DNA of 58,266 bases from Lachnospiraceae bacterium (GCA_900772845.1 CAAGSD010000031.1:1-58266); one strand, 5' to 3'. Numbered from the stretch's first letter, positions 32,176 to 41,757 are shown. Notes: generated from the sequence alone by a model not told the origin. A program made the numbers and translations.

Positions 32176-33135
32176 ATGGAGACAAAGAAAAAATGGAAAC
32201 CGGATGTTCTGTTGGTCATTCTGATTGGAGTAGTGATTCTATTTTCAGTAATGAATCCTCTCTTTTTATCAATGACTAACTTCTTAACAATTCTGAGACA
32301 GATCATCATCACAGGAGTCATGGCCTGCGGTCTTCTGTTCGTAATCGTGGGAGGCAACTTCGATCTGTCAATCGGAATGCTGATGACCATGTCAGGAATT
32401 ATATGTATTAAGTTTTATGATACGCATGGCATTTATACAGCTGTGGCATTGGCTGTCATCTTTGGAATTTTTATCGGACTGATCAATGGATTCCTGGTGG
32501 GTTATATGAAATTGAATTCCATGATCGTAACACTTAGCATGGAAAGCTTCCTTACCGTTATGATTTTGCGTTACAGCGGAGGAAAAATTACCAGAGTAAA
32601 TTCGGATTCGAAAGCATTGGCGTTTTTTGACCAGGGTCGATTCCTTGGCCTGCCGATTTCTATCTATGTGTATCTGTTGATCATTCTGTTTAGCTTTATT
32701 CTATTAGAGAAAACAGTATTCGGAAGACAGATCAAAGCAGTGGGCGGTAATGCTTTGGCCAGCAGATTCTCCGGCATTAATGATCGATGGGCGGTCACAA
32801 AATCTTATATGATGTGTGGAGCAATGGCAGGACTTGGTGGTGTATTATATGCCTCCAGAGTATTATCCGTACAGGTAGAAGCCGGAAGCGGCTATGAAAC
32901 AACGGTGCTTACGATTGTTATTCTGGCAGGTACAAAGATTACCGGAGGAGAAGGTAAGGTAGGAAAAACAGTTCTTGCTGCTACTATATTGGGATGCCTG
33001 AGTAATGGTTTTATCATGATAGGACTTCCTTATTACTTTCAATGGATTGTGCAATGGGTGGCAATCATCGCAGTCGTATGGATGACGGCTAATCCTATTG
33101 CATTAATAAAGAAAAGAAGGGAGAAAAGTGTATGA
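32176..33135 (+). CDS. ABC importer permease 1 (RbsC-like)
   Basis: A 319-aa membrane protein of the ribose/xylose-type permease family with 8-10 hydrophobic segments. Typical motifs are GGNFDLSIGMLMTMSG, GLINGFLVGYMKLNSMIVTLSM and AVGGNALASRFSGI. It forms a heterodimeric channel with the next gene, which overlaps it by 4 nt (ATGA). It is the first gene after the leader terminator. Confidence 0.92.
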   Translation: METKKKWKPDVLLVILIGVVILFSVMNPLFLSMTNFLTILRQIIITGVMACGLLFVIVGGNFDLSIGMLMTMSGIICIKFYDTHGIYTAVALAVIFGIFIGLINGFLVGYMKLNSMIVTLSMESFLTVMILRYSGGKITRVNSDSKALAFFDQGRFLGLPISIYVYLLIILFSFILLEKTVFGRQIKAVGGNALASRFSGINDRWAVTKSYMMCGAMAGLGGVLYASRVLSVQVEAGSGYETTVLTIVILAGTKITGGEGKVGKTVLAATILGCLSNGFIMIGLPYYFQWIVQWVAIIAVVWMTANPIALIKKRREKSV

Positions 33136-34079
33136 AAACATTTGGAAAAAAGGTAAATGAATTTGTTCAGGCATACACCATTGTAATCATACTTGCAATT
33201 ATGATTATTTTCCTAAGCTTTAATTCTGACAGTTTTTTGACAGTAGGAAATTTCCTGAACTTATTCCTCCAGGCGAACTTGTACGGAATCATGGCACTTG
33301 GAGTCGGGGTATTGATGATCAATGGTTACTTTGACCTGTCAGTGGGAATGATCATGAGCCTGTCGGCCAATTTGGTGATCATGATGTCAGGAATCAATAT
33401 CTGGCTGGGAATTATAATATCACTTGCCAGTGGTGTATTATGCGGACTCATTAATAGCATTTGCGTGACCAGGCTAAAACTGAATTCCTTGGTGGCAACA
33501 TTGGTGGCGGAAGTCGGACTGCATGGAGTTATCTTTCTGATTACGGGAGCGGATTCACATATTGGAAGATCCAATGGATTTAAAATATTTGGTTCTGTGG
33601 CAATTTACAAAATTTCAATCCTTACATGGATATGGCTTGTTTTATGTATCCTAATTGCTTTTATGTTAAAGTACACAAAACATGGGCGGGATACCTATGC
33701 AATCGGCGGAAATGAGGCAACTGCCCGAAATTCCGGAATAAAAGTAGAGAGCATTATTATGAAAAACTATATGTTATGTGGCTTCTTGGCAGCGCTGGCC
33801 GGCTTATTACAGGCAGCCAGACTAAATTCGGCATCGCCGGGACTCGGATGGCCCAATGTATCTATGGATGTCCTCACCTGTGCTGTTCTGGGTGGCGTAA
33901 AAATGAAGGGTGGCAAAGGAAAAGTTCTTCATATGGTACTGGGTGTATTGGCCATCACGATGATACAGAACGGTATCAATATGCTGAATCTGCTGTCTTA
34001 CTGGAAGACACTGGCTATGGGTCTGATCCTGATGTTCATTATTGTATCAGATAAGATTTTTTCAAAAGATGCTTATTAA
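33132..34079 (+). CDS. ABC importer permease 2 (RbsC-like)
   Basis: A 315-aa paralogue of the preceding permease, with NGYFDLSVGMIMSLSA, GLINSICVTRLKLNSLVATLVAEVG and AIGGNEATARNSGI. Two different permeases of this type in one operon suggest a heterodimer. Its end overlaps the leader of the binding-protein gene. Confidence 0.92.
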   Translation: MKTFGKKVNEFVQAYTIVIILAIMIIFLSFNSDSFLTVGNFLNLFLQANLYGIMALGVGVLMINGYFDLSVGMIMSLSANLVIMMSGINIWLGIIISLASGVLCGLINSICVTRLKLNSLVATLVAEVGLHGVIFLITGADSHIGRSNGFKIFGSVAIYKISILTWIWLVLCILIAFMLKYTKHGRDTYAIGGNEATARNSGIKVESIIMKNYMLCGFLAALAGLLQAARLNSASPGLGWPNVSMDVLTCAVLGGVKMKGGKGKVLHMVLGVLAITMIQNGINMLNLLSYWKTLAMGLILMFIIVSDKIFSKDAY

Positions 34080-34107
34080 TAAGTTTTCATTAAAGGAGGA
34101 GAATGTT

Positions 34108-35214
34108 ATGAAGAAAAAAGTATTAGTGTTACTTACAGCGATTTCCATGCTTGCTACTACCGGTTGTGCGGCAGTAACCACTTCTGAGACACCGGCAGGA
34201 GAAAGTACAGTGACTGCAGGGGAAGCATCTGCAGAGACACAGAGCAGCAATTCGGCTACAACAATGTCTGATACCGTAGCAGCGGCAAACGGTGCTGACT
34301 TAGAGAATTATGTTGTGCCGACAAAGGATACCGGTAAGGCATTATCGGATATTAAGATCGGATTATCTTTTGCGTATACGGATACCGATGAATTTACGGT
34401 TGCACAGTACAATGGTGCACTGGATGAAGCGGAAGCACAGGGAGTTACACTTCATATCACGGATGCACATTCCGATGAAGCTACACAGGCCAATGACGTC
34501 ATTGATCTGATTCAGCAGGGCATGGATGTCATCGGAATTTATCCTGTAAACGGTGAGATGATTATTTCTTCTGTGGAAGCATGCAATGCTGCCGGTATTC
34601 CGGTATTCCTGTTCTCCACACCTCCTGCTACCAAGGAGATAGAATCCCTCATTGATGGATTCAGCGGAGGCAATGCATATCACCTTGGAGAACAGATGGC
34701 GCAGACTTGTGCGGATGTACTTGGCGGTTCCGGAAAAGTTATTGAACTGGCTGGACTGTATGGTATGACAGACTCGGATCTGCGTTGCGAGGCAACCAGA
34801 GATGTATTCAAAAACTATCCGGATATTGAGATCATCGATTCTCAGGAATACGGATGGGCAAAGGAAGAAGCAATCACAGTAGTAGAGAATCTGCTGATCA
34901 AGTATCCGGAAGTAGATGCGATTGTATGTGCGAATGACTCTGGAGCATGTGGAGCAATCGCTGCACTGGAGGCTGTCGGACGACTGGATGATGTAAAGGT
35001 ATTCAGTTGTAACATGACAGATGAGGGATATGAAGCAATCAAGGCAGGGAAGCTTTATAGTTCCGGCATTCAGGATGCATCGGAAGAAGGTCATGAAGCA
35101 GTGAAAATGGGGATAGACATTGCCATGGGAAATGAATATAAGTTTTACGGTTATACGAGTACAGAAGTGGTAACTGCTGAGAATGTCAATAATTTTGAAA
35201 CACCCGGATATTGA
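34108..35214 (+). CDS. ABC importer substrate-binding lipoprotein
   Basis: A 368-aa lipoprotein: signal peptide MKKKVLVLLTAISMLATTGC with lipobox ATTGC, a Ser/Thr-rich linker (20-60), then a type I periplasmic-binding domain of the ribose/galactose class (KIGLSFAYTDTDEFTVAQYNGALDEAE..., VDAIVCANDSGACGAIAALEA). The class binds sugars, autoinducer-2, nucleosides and related small polyols; the ligand is not known. GGAGGAGAATGTT gives a strong start. Confidence 0.92.
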   Translation: MKKKVLVLLTAISMLATTGCAAVTTSETPAGESTVTAGEASAETQSSNSATTMSDTVAAANGADLENYVVPTKDTGKALSDIKIGLSFAYTDTDEFTVAQYNGALDEAEAQGVTLHITDAHSDEATQANDVIDLIQQGMDVIGIYPVNGEMIISSVEACNAAGIPVFLFSTPPATKEIESLIDGFSGGNAYHLGEQMAQTCADVLGGSGKVIELAGLYGMTDSDLRCEATRDVFKNYPDIEIIDSQEYGWAKEEAITVVENLLIKYPEVDAIVCANDSGACGAIAALEAVGRLDDVKVFSCNMTDEGYEAIKAGKLYSSGIQDASEEGHEAVKMGIDIAMGNEYKFYGYTSTEVVTAENVNNFETPGY

Positions 35215-35244
35215 TGGATGATTGTTTGGTAAAGGATGATGATT

Positions 35245-36768
35245 ATGAGTCAGAGAAATGGAGAAGTACTTCTTAGCTTAAATAACGTTTCAAAGACATT
35301 TGTAGGTGTGAAGGCACTGACAGATGTGGACTTCTGTATCCATTCGGGAGAGGTGGTAGCCCTCTGCGGAGAAAACGGAGCAGGTAAATCTACTTTGGTA
35401 AAATACATTGCGGGTATTCATGACTGTGATCCCGGCGGCAAGATAATATACCAAGGGAAAGAAGTACATTTTAAGTCTGCGCTGGAGGCTAAAAATGCCG
35501 GAATCTGTCTGGTGTTCCAGGAAGTTTCCCTGATGACGGATTTGAGCATTGCTGAAAATATTTTTGTAGGACAGTATCCCACCAACCGCCTGCATATGAT
35601 TGATTATAAGGCAATGAGGGAGCGGGCAAAAAAATGTCTGGATCTGTTGGATTTCCCGATGGATCCGATGACTCCTGTCTCTAAGCTGTCACTTGCACAG
35701 CAGCAATTGGTGGAAATTGCAAAGGCACTGGTTTATGATCCGAAGCTGATTATTCTCGATGAGCCTACATCATCCCTTACCGATAAGGAAAAGCAGGTTT
35801 TATTTAAGAATATCAATGCATTAAAGGAGTCCGGGGTGGCAGTTATCTACATTTCGCACAGGATGGATGAAATATTTGAGATCAGCGATCGGATCATGGT
35901 ACTTCGGGACGGATGTGTGGTAGGAAAACTGAACACAAAGGAAAGCAATGTGGATGATATTGTTAAATTAATGATAGGCCGGACCCTGAACAGTTTTTAC
36001 TATAAGAGTACTTATAAAGGAAATCCCGCAGTGGCAATGGAAGTATGCCATCTGACGAAAAAGGGGCTGTTTCATGATATTTCCTTTAAGCTACATAAAG
36101 GAGAAATCCTGGGACTTTACGGATTGGTAGGCGCTGGCAGATCAGAGATTATTGAAACCATATTTGCAATCCGCAAACAGGATTCCGGCACTGTGAAAAT
36201 AAACGGAGAGAATGCGATGCTGTATAACTCTACATGGGCATTAAAGTATGGCATTGCACTGGTGCCGGAAAACAGAAAGACGCAGGGATTAATTCTGGAT
36301 GCCGACTGTAAAGACAATATGAACCTTGCAATTTTGGCAAAACTCAGAAATGGTTTATTTATCGATGATAAGAAGGAAGAAGAAAATTACAATACCTATA
36401 AAGAAAAAATGTCCATTAATTCTCCGGGAAGCTGGCAGAAATGCGGTAACTTAAGCGGTGGTAATCAACAGAAGATTATCCTGGCAAAATGGCTTTTGAA
36501 TCATCCGGACATCCTGATTCTGGATGAACCCACTAAGGGGGTCGATGTGGCTTCAAAATCCGAAATCCATAAATTAATTGCCGAAATAGCTTCACAGGGA
36601 GTTGCCGTAATTGTAATTTCTTCGGAAATGCCGGAAATTATAGGTGTTTCCAACCGGATTCTCACAATTACAGAAGGTGAAATTACCGGCGAGCTGGTTG
36701 GTGATGAGATCACGGAAGAAAACATTATGAATCATATTGCTATTAGAAAAAGCAAAAAGATCGGATAA
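35245..36768 (+). CDS. ABC importer double ATPase (RbsA/MglA-like)
   Basis: A 507-aa protein with two ABC domains. The first has Walker A GENGAGKST, signature LSLAQQQ and Walker B LIILDEPTSSL. The second has a degenerate P-loop GLVGAGRSE, signature LSGGNQQ and ILILDEPTKGVD. This two-domain layout, with a degenerate second P-loop, is standard for ribose/galactose-type importers. The start at 35245 follows AAAGGATGATG. Confidence 0.93.
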   Translation: MSQRNGEVLLSLNNVSKTFVGVKALTDVDFCIHSGEVVALCGENGAGKSTLVKYIAGIHDCDPGGKIIYQGKEVHFKSALEAKNAGICLVFQEVSLMTDLSIAENIFVGQYPTNRLHMIDYKAMRERAKKCLDLLDFPMDPMTPVSKLSLAQQQLVEIAKALVYDPKLIILDEPTSSLTDKEKQVLFKNINALKESGVAVIYISHRMDEIFEISDRIMVLRDGCVVGKLNTKESNVDDIVKLMIGRTLNSFYYKSTYKGNPAVAMEVCHLTKKGLFHDISFKLHKGEILGLYGLVGAGRSEIIETIFAIRKQDSGTVKINGENAMLYNSTWALKYGIALVPENRKTQGLILDADCKDNMNLAILAKLRNGLFIDDKKEEENYNTYKEKMSINSPGSWQKCGNLSGGNQQKIILAKWLLNHPDILILDEPTKGVDVASKSEIHKLIAEIASQGVAVIVISSEMPEIIGVSNRILTITEGEITGELVGDEITEENIMNHIAIRKSKKIG

Positions 36769-36784
36769 ACAGGAGGTTGGAATT

Positions 36785-37897
36785 ATGGCAACAGAATTTT
36801 TATATTTATCGGAACCGGAGATGATAGAGGCAGGCGTACTGGATGCAGCTTCCTGCACAGATGTATGTGAGGAAGTATTCCGGCTTCTGCATGACGGAGA
36901 TTATATTATGGGTGGACCGAATCATAATTCCCATGGACTGGTGATTGTATTTCCGGAACATCCGCAGTTCCTCAACATGCCTGCAGCAGGACCGGAGAGA
37001 AGATTTATTGCAATGCCTACCTATTTAGGCGGCCGGTTTGCTGTATGCGGTGAAAAATGGTATGGATCAAACGTAGAAAACATAAAAGCCCGGAACCTTC
37101 CAAGATCTATTTTGACAGTTACAATCAACGATCCGGAAAGCTGTGCGCCGTTAGCCTATATGTCAGGAAATCTGATTAGTTCCATGAGAACAGGATGTAT
37201 TCCAGGTGTGGCAGTAAGATATCTGGCAAATCAGGACGCAGAAGTATTTACAGCCATTGGTGTCGGCCCTGTACAGAAAGCAACTCTGAAAGCAATGGTA
37301 TCTCAGTTACCGAATCTAAAGAAAGTTGTGGCAGAAGCAGCACATCTCGAGAGTGCGCAGAAGTTTGTAGAGTGGGCAAAAGAAGAATGCAATCTGGAAG
37401 GAATTGCCGTGGAAAGTATGGAAGAGGCGCTGGCATCAGGTGATATTGTCAGCATTGCAGCATCTCCGAAGAAGCCTCTTTATCTGGAAGATAAGTGGAT
37501 AAAGAAAGGGGCTACGGTACTTCTGACTTCACCCATTACGGCAGATGAAGATTTCTGGTGTAAAAATAAAATGGTATTCGATAATTCTAAAATGCATGAA
37601 GCCTATTACGAAGAAGGAATTTCTCTGGGAAGTGTGAAAAAGGCCTGCAACGGCTGGGGACTGATGTATTCACTGATGGAGAACGGGAAATTGCCATCAC
37701 TGTCGGAAGCTGTCAGTCTCGGAGATGTTGTGGTGGATCATTCTTTGGGCAGAAAAAATAAGGAAGACAAATATATGTTTGTGACCAGTGGACAGGTAGT
37801 GTTTGATATCGGTTGGGGATATCAGATCTATCAGAATGCATTGAAGAAGGGGATCGGACAAAAACTGAAGTTGTGGGATGAACCTTACTGGAAGTAA
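36785..37897 (+). CDS. Ornithine cyclodeaminase/mu-crystallin family protein
   Basis: A 370-aa Rossmann-fold protein of the OCD/mu-crystallin family (LSSMRTGCIPGVAVRYLANQ, FTAIGVGPVQKATLKAM with a GxGxxQ dinucleotide motif). Relatives act as ornithine cyclodeaminase, ketimine reductase, alanine dehydrogenase and opine-type dehydrogenases; some annotations call close forms tyramine oxidase subunit B. It is about 40 residues longer than classic OCD. It is in the operon after the importer, with AGGAGG at the start, so it probably acts on the imported compound or its amine derivative. Confidence 0.85.
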   Translation: MATEFLYLSEPEMIEAGVLDAASCTDVCEEVFRLLHDGDYIMGGPNHNSHGLVIVFPEHPQFLNMPAAGPERRFIAMPTYLGGRFAVCGEKWYGSNVENIKARNLPRSILTVTINDPESCAPLAYMSGNLISSMRTGCIPGVAVRYLANQDAEVFTAIGVGPVQKATLKAMVSQLPNLKKVVAEAAHLESAQKFVEWAKEECNLEGIAVESMEEALASGDIVSIAASPKKPLYLEDKWIKKGATVLLTSPITADEDFWCKNKMVFDNSKMHEAYYEEGISLGSVKKACNGWGLMYSLMENGKLPSLSEAVSLGDVVVDHSLGRKNKEDKYMFVTSGQVVFDIGWGYQIYQNALKKGIGQKLKLWDEPYWK

Positions 37898-37913
37898 AAA
37901 GGAAGTGATTCAT

Positions 37914-39209
37914 TTGGAAAAGCAGATTATGAATCAGGCCGAATATGCCTGTAATTTGAAGATAGAAGATCTGAGCAGAGAAATCATTCACCAGGCAGAA
38001 AGGATCATATTGGATTCTATCGGATGTATTTATCTCGGAAGCAAGAAACATATTGAAACAGAGCAATGTGTGGAAAATGAAAGCTTTGTCTGGACAAATT
38101 ACATGATAGACACGGAACTGTATGAAGGAAACAGATTTGCCATAGGACACCCCGCCTGCCACATTCTGCCGCTTATGCTGGCGGTGAGCAGAGAAAAAGA
38201 AATCACTTGGGGAAAATTCCTGGCAACGTTTGTTGCCGCTTATGAAATTGCAGCCAGATGGGGAAGTTCCATTGCTATGCCAAATTATATTTTGGGGCAT
38301 GGTACAGTGATGACGGCGGCAGCCGCAGTTGCCTATGCACTGTTGGACGGTGCAGATGAAGAAACTGTGTATCGAACGATATTACTGGCGAATTCCCTTC
38401 CGAATGTATCCGTATGGCAGTCTGTATACGATGGCAGTAATCTTCACAATGCCTATGCCGGAATTGGAAGCATGATAGCAATCAAAGCATATGAAATGGC
38501 CCAAAATGGTTTCTACAGTACCGAAGAAATTATTGAGCAGGTATACGGAAAGGTGTATCAGGCAAATCTTAAGACGGAAAAGCTGGATGAGAAGCTGGGG
38601 ACGGAATATCGCATCTGCAAAAATTACTTTAAAATTCATACAGGTTGTCGGTTTATTCATATGTTTGCAGATCTGGTAAAGGAGGAAATGCGTGCAGGAC
38701 TTCAGGCACAGGAAATTGATCACATTGACTTATTTACCTATAAGAAAGCTTCTCAGGTGGCTGACCAAAATGCATCGAATGCTATGGCAATCAAATTTTC
38801 CACACCGGTATCTATTGCTATACTGTTGCTGACGGGAGAATTGTCTCCGGATCATGTGGATGCATATCAAAAAAGCGAAGAAGTCCGGAAACTGGCACAA
38901 AGGATCAGTCTGACGGAGTCGGATACTTATAATGCTTTGCTTCCCAATACCCGTGGTGGCAGAATGGTTGTCTATAAAAAGGATCAGACAGTAATAGACC
39001 GGGAGGTCTTTCATGCGGATGGAGATTTTGATTGCCCTGTACCTTATACGGATGAGCGGCTGATCAGCAAATTTCAAAAAAATGTCAGTGATTCTCATGT
39101 TTCCGCAGATTCCGGGAAATTAGTAACTATGATATTGACCACAGATTCCTTAACGAAGGAGATGCCGGTGTCGCAGGTTTTGGCTGAATTTTACACGACA
39201 ATCCCGTAA
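37914..39209 (+). CDS. MmgE/PrpD family protein
   Basis: A protein of about 431 aa of the MmgE/PrpD family: DSIGCIYLGSKKH, FAIGHPACHILPLMLAVSRE, AYEIAARWGSS, and the C-terminal half with CRFIHMFADLV. Characterised relatives include 2-methylcitrate dehydratase, cis-aconitate decarboxylase and iminodisuccinate epimerase. No methylcitrate synthase is nearby, so the classic propionate role is unlikely. I chose TTG at 37914 because AAGGAAGTG precedes it; ATG at 37929 is an alternative. Last gene of the operon. Confidence 0.82.
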   Translation: MEKQIMNQAEYACNLKIEDLSREIIHQAERIILDSIGCIYLGSKKHIETEQCVENESFVWTNYMIDTELYEGNRFAIGHPACHILPLMLAVSREKEITWGKFLATFVAAYEIAARWGSSIAMPNYILGHGTVMTAAAAVAYALLDGADEETVYRTILLANSLPNVSVWQSVYDGSNLHNAYAGIGSMIAIKAYEMAQNGFYSTEEIIEQVYGKVYQANLKTEKLDEKLGTEYRICKNYFKIHTGCRFIHMFADLVKEEMRAGLQAQEIDHIDLFTYKKASQVADQNASNAMAIKFSTPVSIAILLLTGELSPDHVDAYQKSEEVRKLAQRISLTESDTYNALLPNTRGGRMVVYKKDQTVIDREVFHADGDFDCPVPYTDERLISKFQKNVSDSHVSADSGKLVTMILTTDSLTKEMPVSQVLAEFYTTIP

Positions 39210-39264
39210 AGGACATGAAATTTCATTCCTAAGATTAGAGTAGTCATTTCCGAAAAGATATGAT

Positions 39265-39309
39265 AAAATAGCAGTTGCAGGCGCATTTTGTGCAGGCAGC
39301 TGCTATTTT
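39265..39309 (+). terminator. Terminator of the importer/OCD/PrpD operon
   Basis: AAAATAGCAG (39265-39274) pairs with CTGCTATTTT (39300-39309), with TGC/GCA continuing inside. It is followed by AACTT and lacks a long U tract. It lies 56 bp after the PrpD stop and just before repeat copy (c). Confidence 0.7.
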
Positions 39310-39327
39310 AACTTATAATAAAATGAA

Positions 39328-39469
39328 GTAACTGTTCAGAGTCAACCTCCAAAATGCTTCGCATTTCGTCGGTGTGGTGTATCCGCCAAATAAAATTTCA
39401 AAATCATCCTTAGAAATGCAAGCATTTCACGTCTGATTTATGAAATTTTGCTTGGCTCTGAACAGTTAC
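39328..39469. repeat. MITE-like repeat, copy (c), with 8-bp target duplication
   Basis: 142 bp with 18-bp inverted ends matching at 17 positions (GTAACTGTTCAGAGTCAA at 39328-39345; TTGGCTCTGAACAGTTAC at 39452-39469). It is flanked by AAAATGAA at 39320-39327 and 39470-39477, which is good evidence of transposition. It encodes no protein, so it would need a transposase elsewhere. It lies immediately before ricT. Confidence 0.85.
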
Positions 39470-39508
39470 AAAATGAAGATGCCATAGGCATCAGTGAGGT
39501 AGATAGAT

Positions 39509-40963
39509 ATGATAAAAGTAATCGGTGTAAGATTTCGTACAGCGGGCAAGGTATATTTCTTTGATCCGTTGCAGCTGGAGATAAAGAGAGGCGACCACGT
39601 GATCGTGGAGACCGCCAGAGGTATTGAGTTCGGCACGGTCGTAGCAGGAGTGCATGAGGTAGAGGATGACAAGGTGATCCAGCCCCTGAAGCCTGTGATG
39701 CGCATTGCCGGAGAGAGAGATATCGAGCAGGAGGCTGCCAACAAGGAAAAAGAGAAGGAAGCCTTCAAGATCTGTAAAGAGAAGATATTAAAGCATGGTC
39801 TGGAAATGAAGCTGATCGATGCGGAGTATACGTTTGATAACAACAAAGTATTGTTCTATTTTACAGCAGACGGACGTATCGACTTCCGTGAACTGGTCAA
39901 GGATCTGGCAAGTGTGTTCAAGACCCGTATTGAACTGCGTCAGATCGGTGTCCGTGATGAGACCAAGATACGCGGCGGTATCGGTATCTGTGGACGTCCT
40001 CTGTGCTGTCACAGTTATCTGTCGGATTTCGTGCCGGTATCCATCAAGATGGCGAAGGAGCAGAATCTGTCCCTGAATCCCACCAAGATCTCCGGTGTCT
40101 GCGGCAGACTGATGTGCTGCCTGAAAAACGAGGAAGACACTTACGAGGAACTGAACCGCAAGCTGCCCGGCGTGGGTGATTATGTCCAGACGGCAGACGG
40201 ACTCCATGGTGAAGTGCAGAGCGTCAACGTGCTCCGTCAGCTGGTCAAGGTACTGGTAGAAGCCGGTGACGAGAAGGAACTGAAGGAGTACGAGGCGGAT
40301 ACTTTACAGTTTAAGAGACGCCGCAGCAAAAAAGGCGGACAGGAATTATCCAAGGAAGAGTTAAAAGAACTGGAGAAATTAGAGCAGATCGAGGAAAAGG
40401 AAGAGGCGGAAGAGCGAGCAGAGAAACGTGCGGAGCAGCGACAGGAACGTCCGGATCGCAGAGAGCAGAAAAATGACGGTGAGAACCGCGGAGATAATCG
40501 AAACAACGAGAACCGTGGGGAAAATCGCAGACGCGACGGACGCAGAGAGGAAAACCGCAGAAATAATAACCGTGGCGAGAATAATCGCAGTGGGGAAAAC
40601 CGGAACAACGAGAACCGCAGAGACAATAACCGTGGCAGAGAAGACCGCAATGAGAATCGCAATAGTGAAAACCGTGAGAATCGTGGTGGTGACAACAGCA
40701 ATAGAAATGAGAACCGCAGGGACAACAACCGTGGTGACAGACGCCGTGAAAACCGCCCACAGAGCAGACCGGAACAGGTGAGAGAGAACGGTAATGAGCC
40801 ATCTCGTCCCGTGGGACAGCCGCAGCAGGAAGGCGGCAACGGCCAGGACGGAGACCGCAGATCCCAGAGGGACAATTTCAACCGCAGAAGACCAAGACAC
40901 GGCGGCAGAAGAGACGGGAATAACGGTAATGGAAGAAAACCGGAGAATACGAATGAAAGTTGA
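39509..40963 (+). CDS. ricT: RicT/YaaT (PSP1 domain) with long Arg/Asn-rich tail
   Basis: A 484-aa protein. The first about 275 residues are the conserved PSP1 domain with its Cys-rich signature (GICGRPLCCHSYL, SGVCGRLMCCLKNE). In B. subtilis RicT is part of the RicAFT complex that binds iron-sulfur clusters and assists RNase Y, sporulation and competence. The last roughly 190 residues are a low-complexity tail of Arg, Asn, Glu and Gly after an acidic helix, probably disordered and RNA-binding. Bacillus RicT ends near 275, so the tail is an addition. It overlaps the next gene by 11 nt. Confidence 0.92.
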   Translation: MIKVIGVRFRTAGKVYFFDPLQLEIKRGDHVIVETARGIEFGTVVAGVHEVEDDKVIQPLKPVMRIAGERDIEQEAANKEKEKEAFKICKEKILKHGLEMKLIDAEYTFDNNKVLFYFTADGRIDFRELVKDLASVFKTRIELRQIGVRDETKIRGGIGICGRPLCCHSYLSDFVPVSIKMAKEQNLSLNPTKISGVCGRLMCCLKNEEDTYEELNRKLPGVGDYVQTADGLHGEVQSVNVLRQLVKVLVEAGDEKELKEYEADTLQFKRRRSKKGGQELSKEELKELEKLEQIEEKEEAEERAEKRAEQRQERPDRREQKNDGENRGDNRNNENRGENRRRDGRREENRRNNNRGENNRSGENRNNENRRDNNRGREDRNENRNSENRENRGGDNSNRNENRRDNNRGDRRRENRPQSRPEQVRENGNEPSRPVGQPQQEGGNGQDGDRRSQRDNFNRRRPRHGGRRDGNNGNGRKPENTNES

Positions 40964-41690
40964 ACTGAAGGAAAAAGAACGGATCGATGACCTTCAGCGG
41001 AACGGTTATCAGATCATACAGAATCCGGAGAAATTCTGTTTCGGTATGGATGCGGTATTGCTGACAGGATTTGCCCATGCGAGAGAAAGTGATAAGATGC
41101 TTGACCTTGGCACCGGCACGGGGATCATCCCGCTTCTCATGGAAGCAAAATATCACTGTGCGCACCTCACCGGTCTGGAGATCCAGGAGGAGAGCGCAGA
41201 TATGGCAAGGCGCAGTGTATTGCTGAACGACTTGCAGGAGCGCATCGACATCGTGACAGGAGACATCAAGGAAGCAGACCGGATATTCCCGGCTGCTTCC
41301 TTTGACTGTATTACCTGTAATCCTCCGTACATGATCGGACAGCACGGGCTGACGAACTCGGAGGAGCCCAAAGCCATTGCCAGACATGAGGTACTCTGCA
41401 CTTTAGAGGATGTGGTCAGCAGGACAGCAAAACTGTTAAAGCCCGGCGGACATTTTTACATGGTACATCGTCCTTTCCGGCTGGCAGAGATCATGGTCAT
41501 GTTGGTAAAATACAGATTGGAACCGAAGCGGATGCAGCTAGTGTATCCATATATTGACAAAGAACCCAATATGGTACTCATCGAGGCGGTGAGAGGCGGC
41601 AGATCCCGTATGACTGTGGAAAAGCCGCTGATCGTGTATCAGGCACCCGGCGTGTATATGCCGGAGATATATGATATTTATGGATATTAG
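40953..41690 (+). CDS. TrmN6/YabB-like adenine-N6 methyltransferase
   Basis: A 245-aa SAM methyltransferase: DDLQRNGYQIIQNPEKFCFGMDAVLL at the start, SAM site MLDLGTGTGIIPLLM, and catalytic NPPYM typical of N6-adenine methyltransferases. Relatives modify A37 of tRNA-Val. The order ricT - this gene - rsmI matches yaaT ... yabB ... yabC in B. subtilis. The start lies inside the end of ricT, so translation is coupled. Confidence 0.88.
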   Translation: MKVELKEKERIDDLQRNGYQIIQNPEKFCFGMDAVLLTGFAHARESDKMLDLGTGTGIIPLLMEAKYHCAHLTGLEIQEESADMARRSVLLNDLQERIDIVTGDIKEADRIFPAASFDCITCNPPYMIGQHGLTNSEEPKAIARHEVLCTLEDVVSRTAKLLKPGGHFYMVHRPFRLAEIMVMLVKYRLEPKRMQLVYPYIDKEPNMVLIEAVRGGRSRMTVEKPLIVYQAPGVYMPEIYDIYGY

Positions 41691-41757
41691 ATAGTTAAGA
41701 ATATCATGGATTTGAATAGTTACAGGATATTATGATTTGGAGAGGAGGCAGGAGCTC

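Noticed and set aside
40237..40900. Long Ser/Arg/Leu-rich frames on the minus strand opposite ricT
   Set aside because: They are a by-product of the low-complexity Arg/Asn/Glu codons of the ricT tail; no ribosome site or domain is seen.
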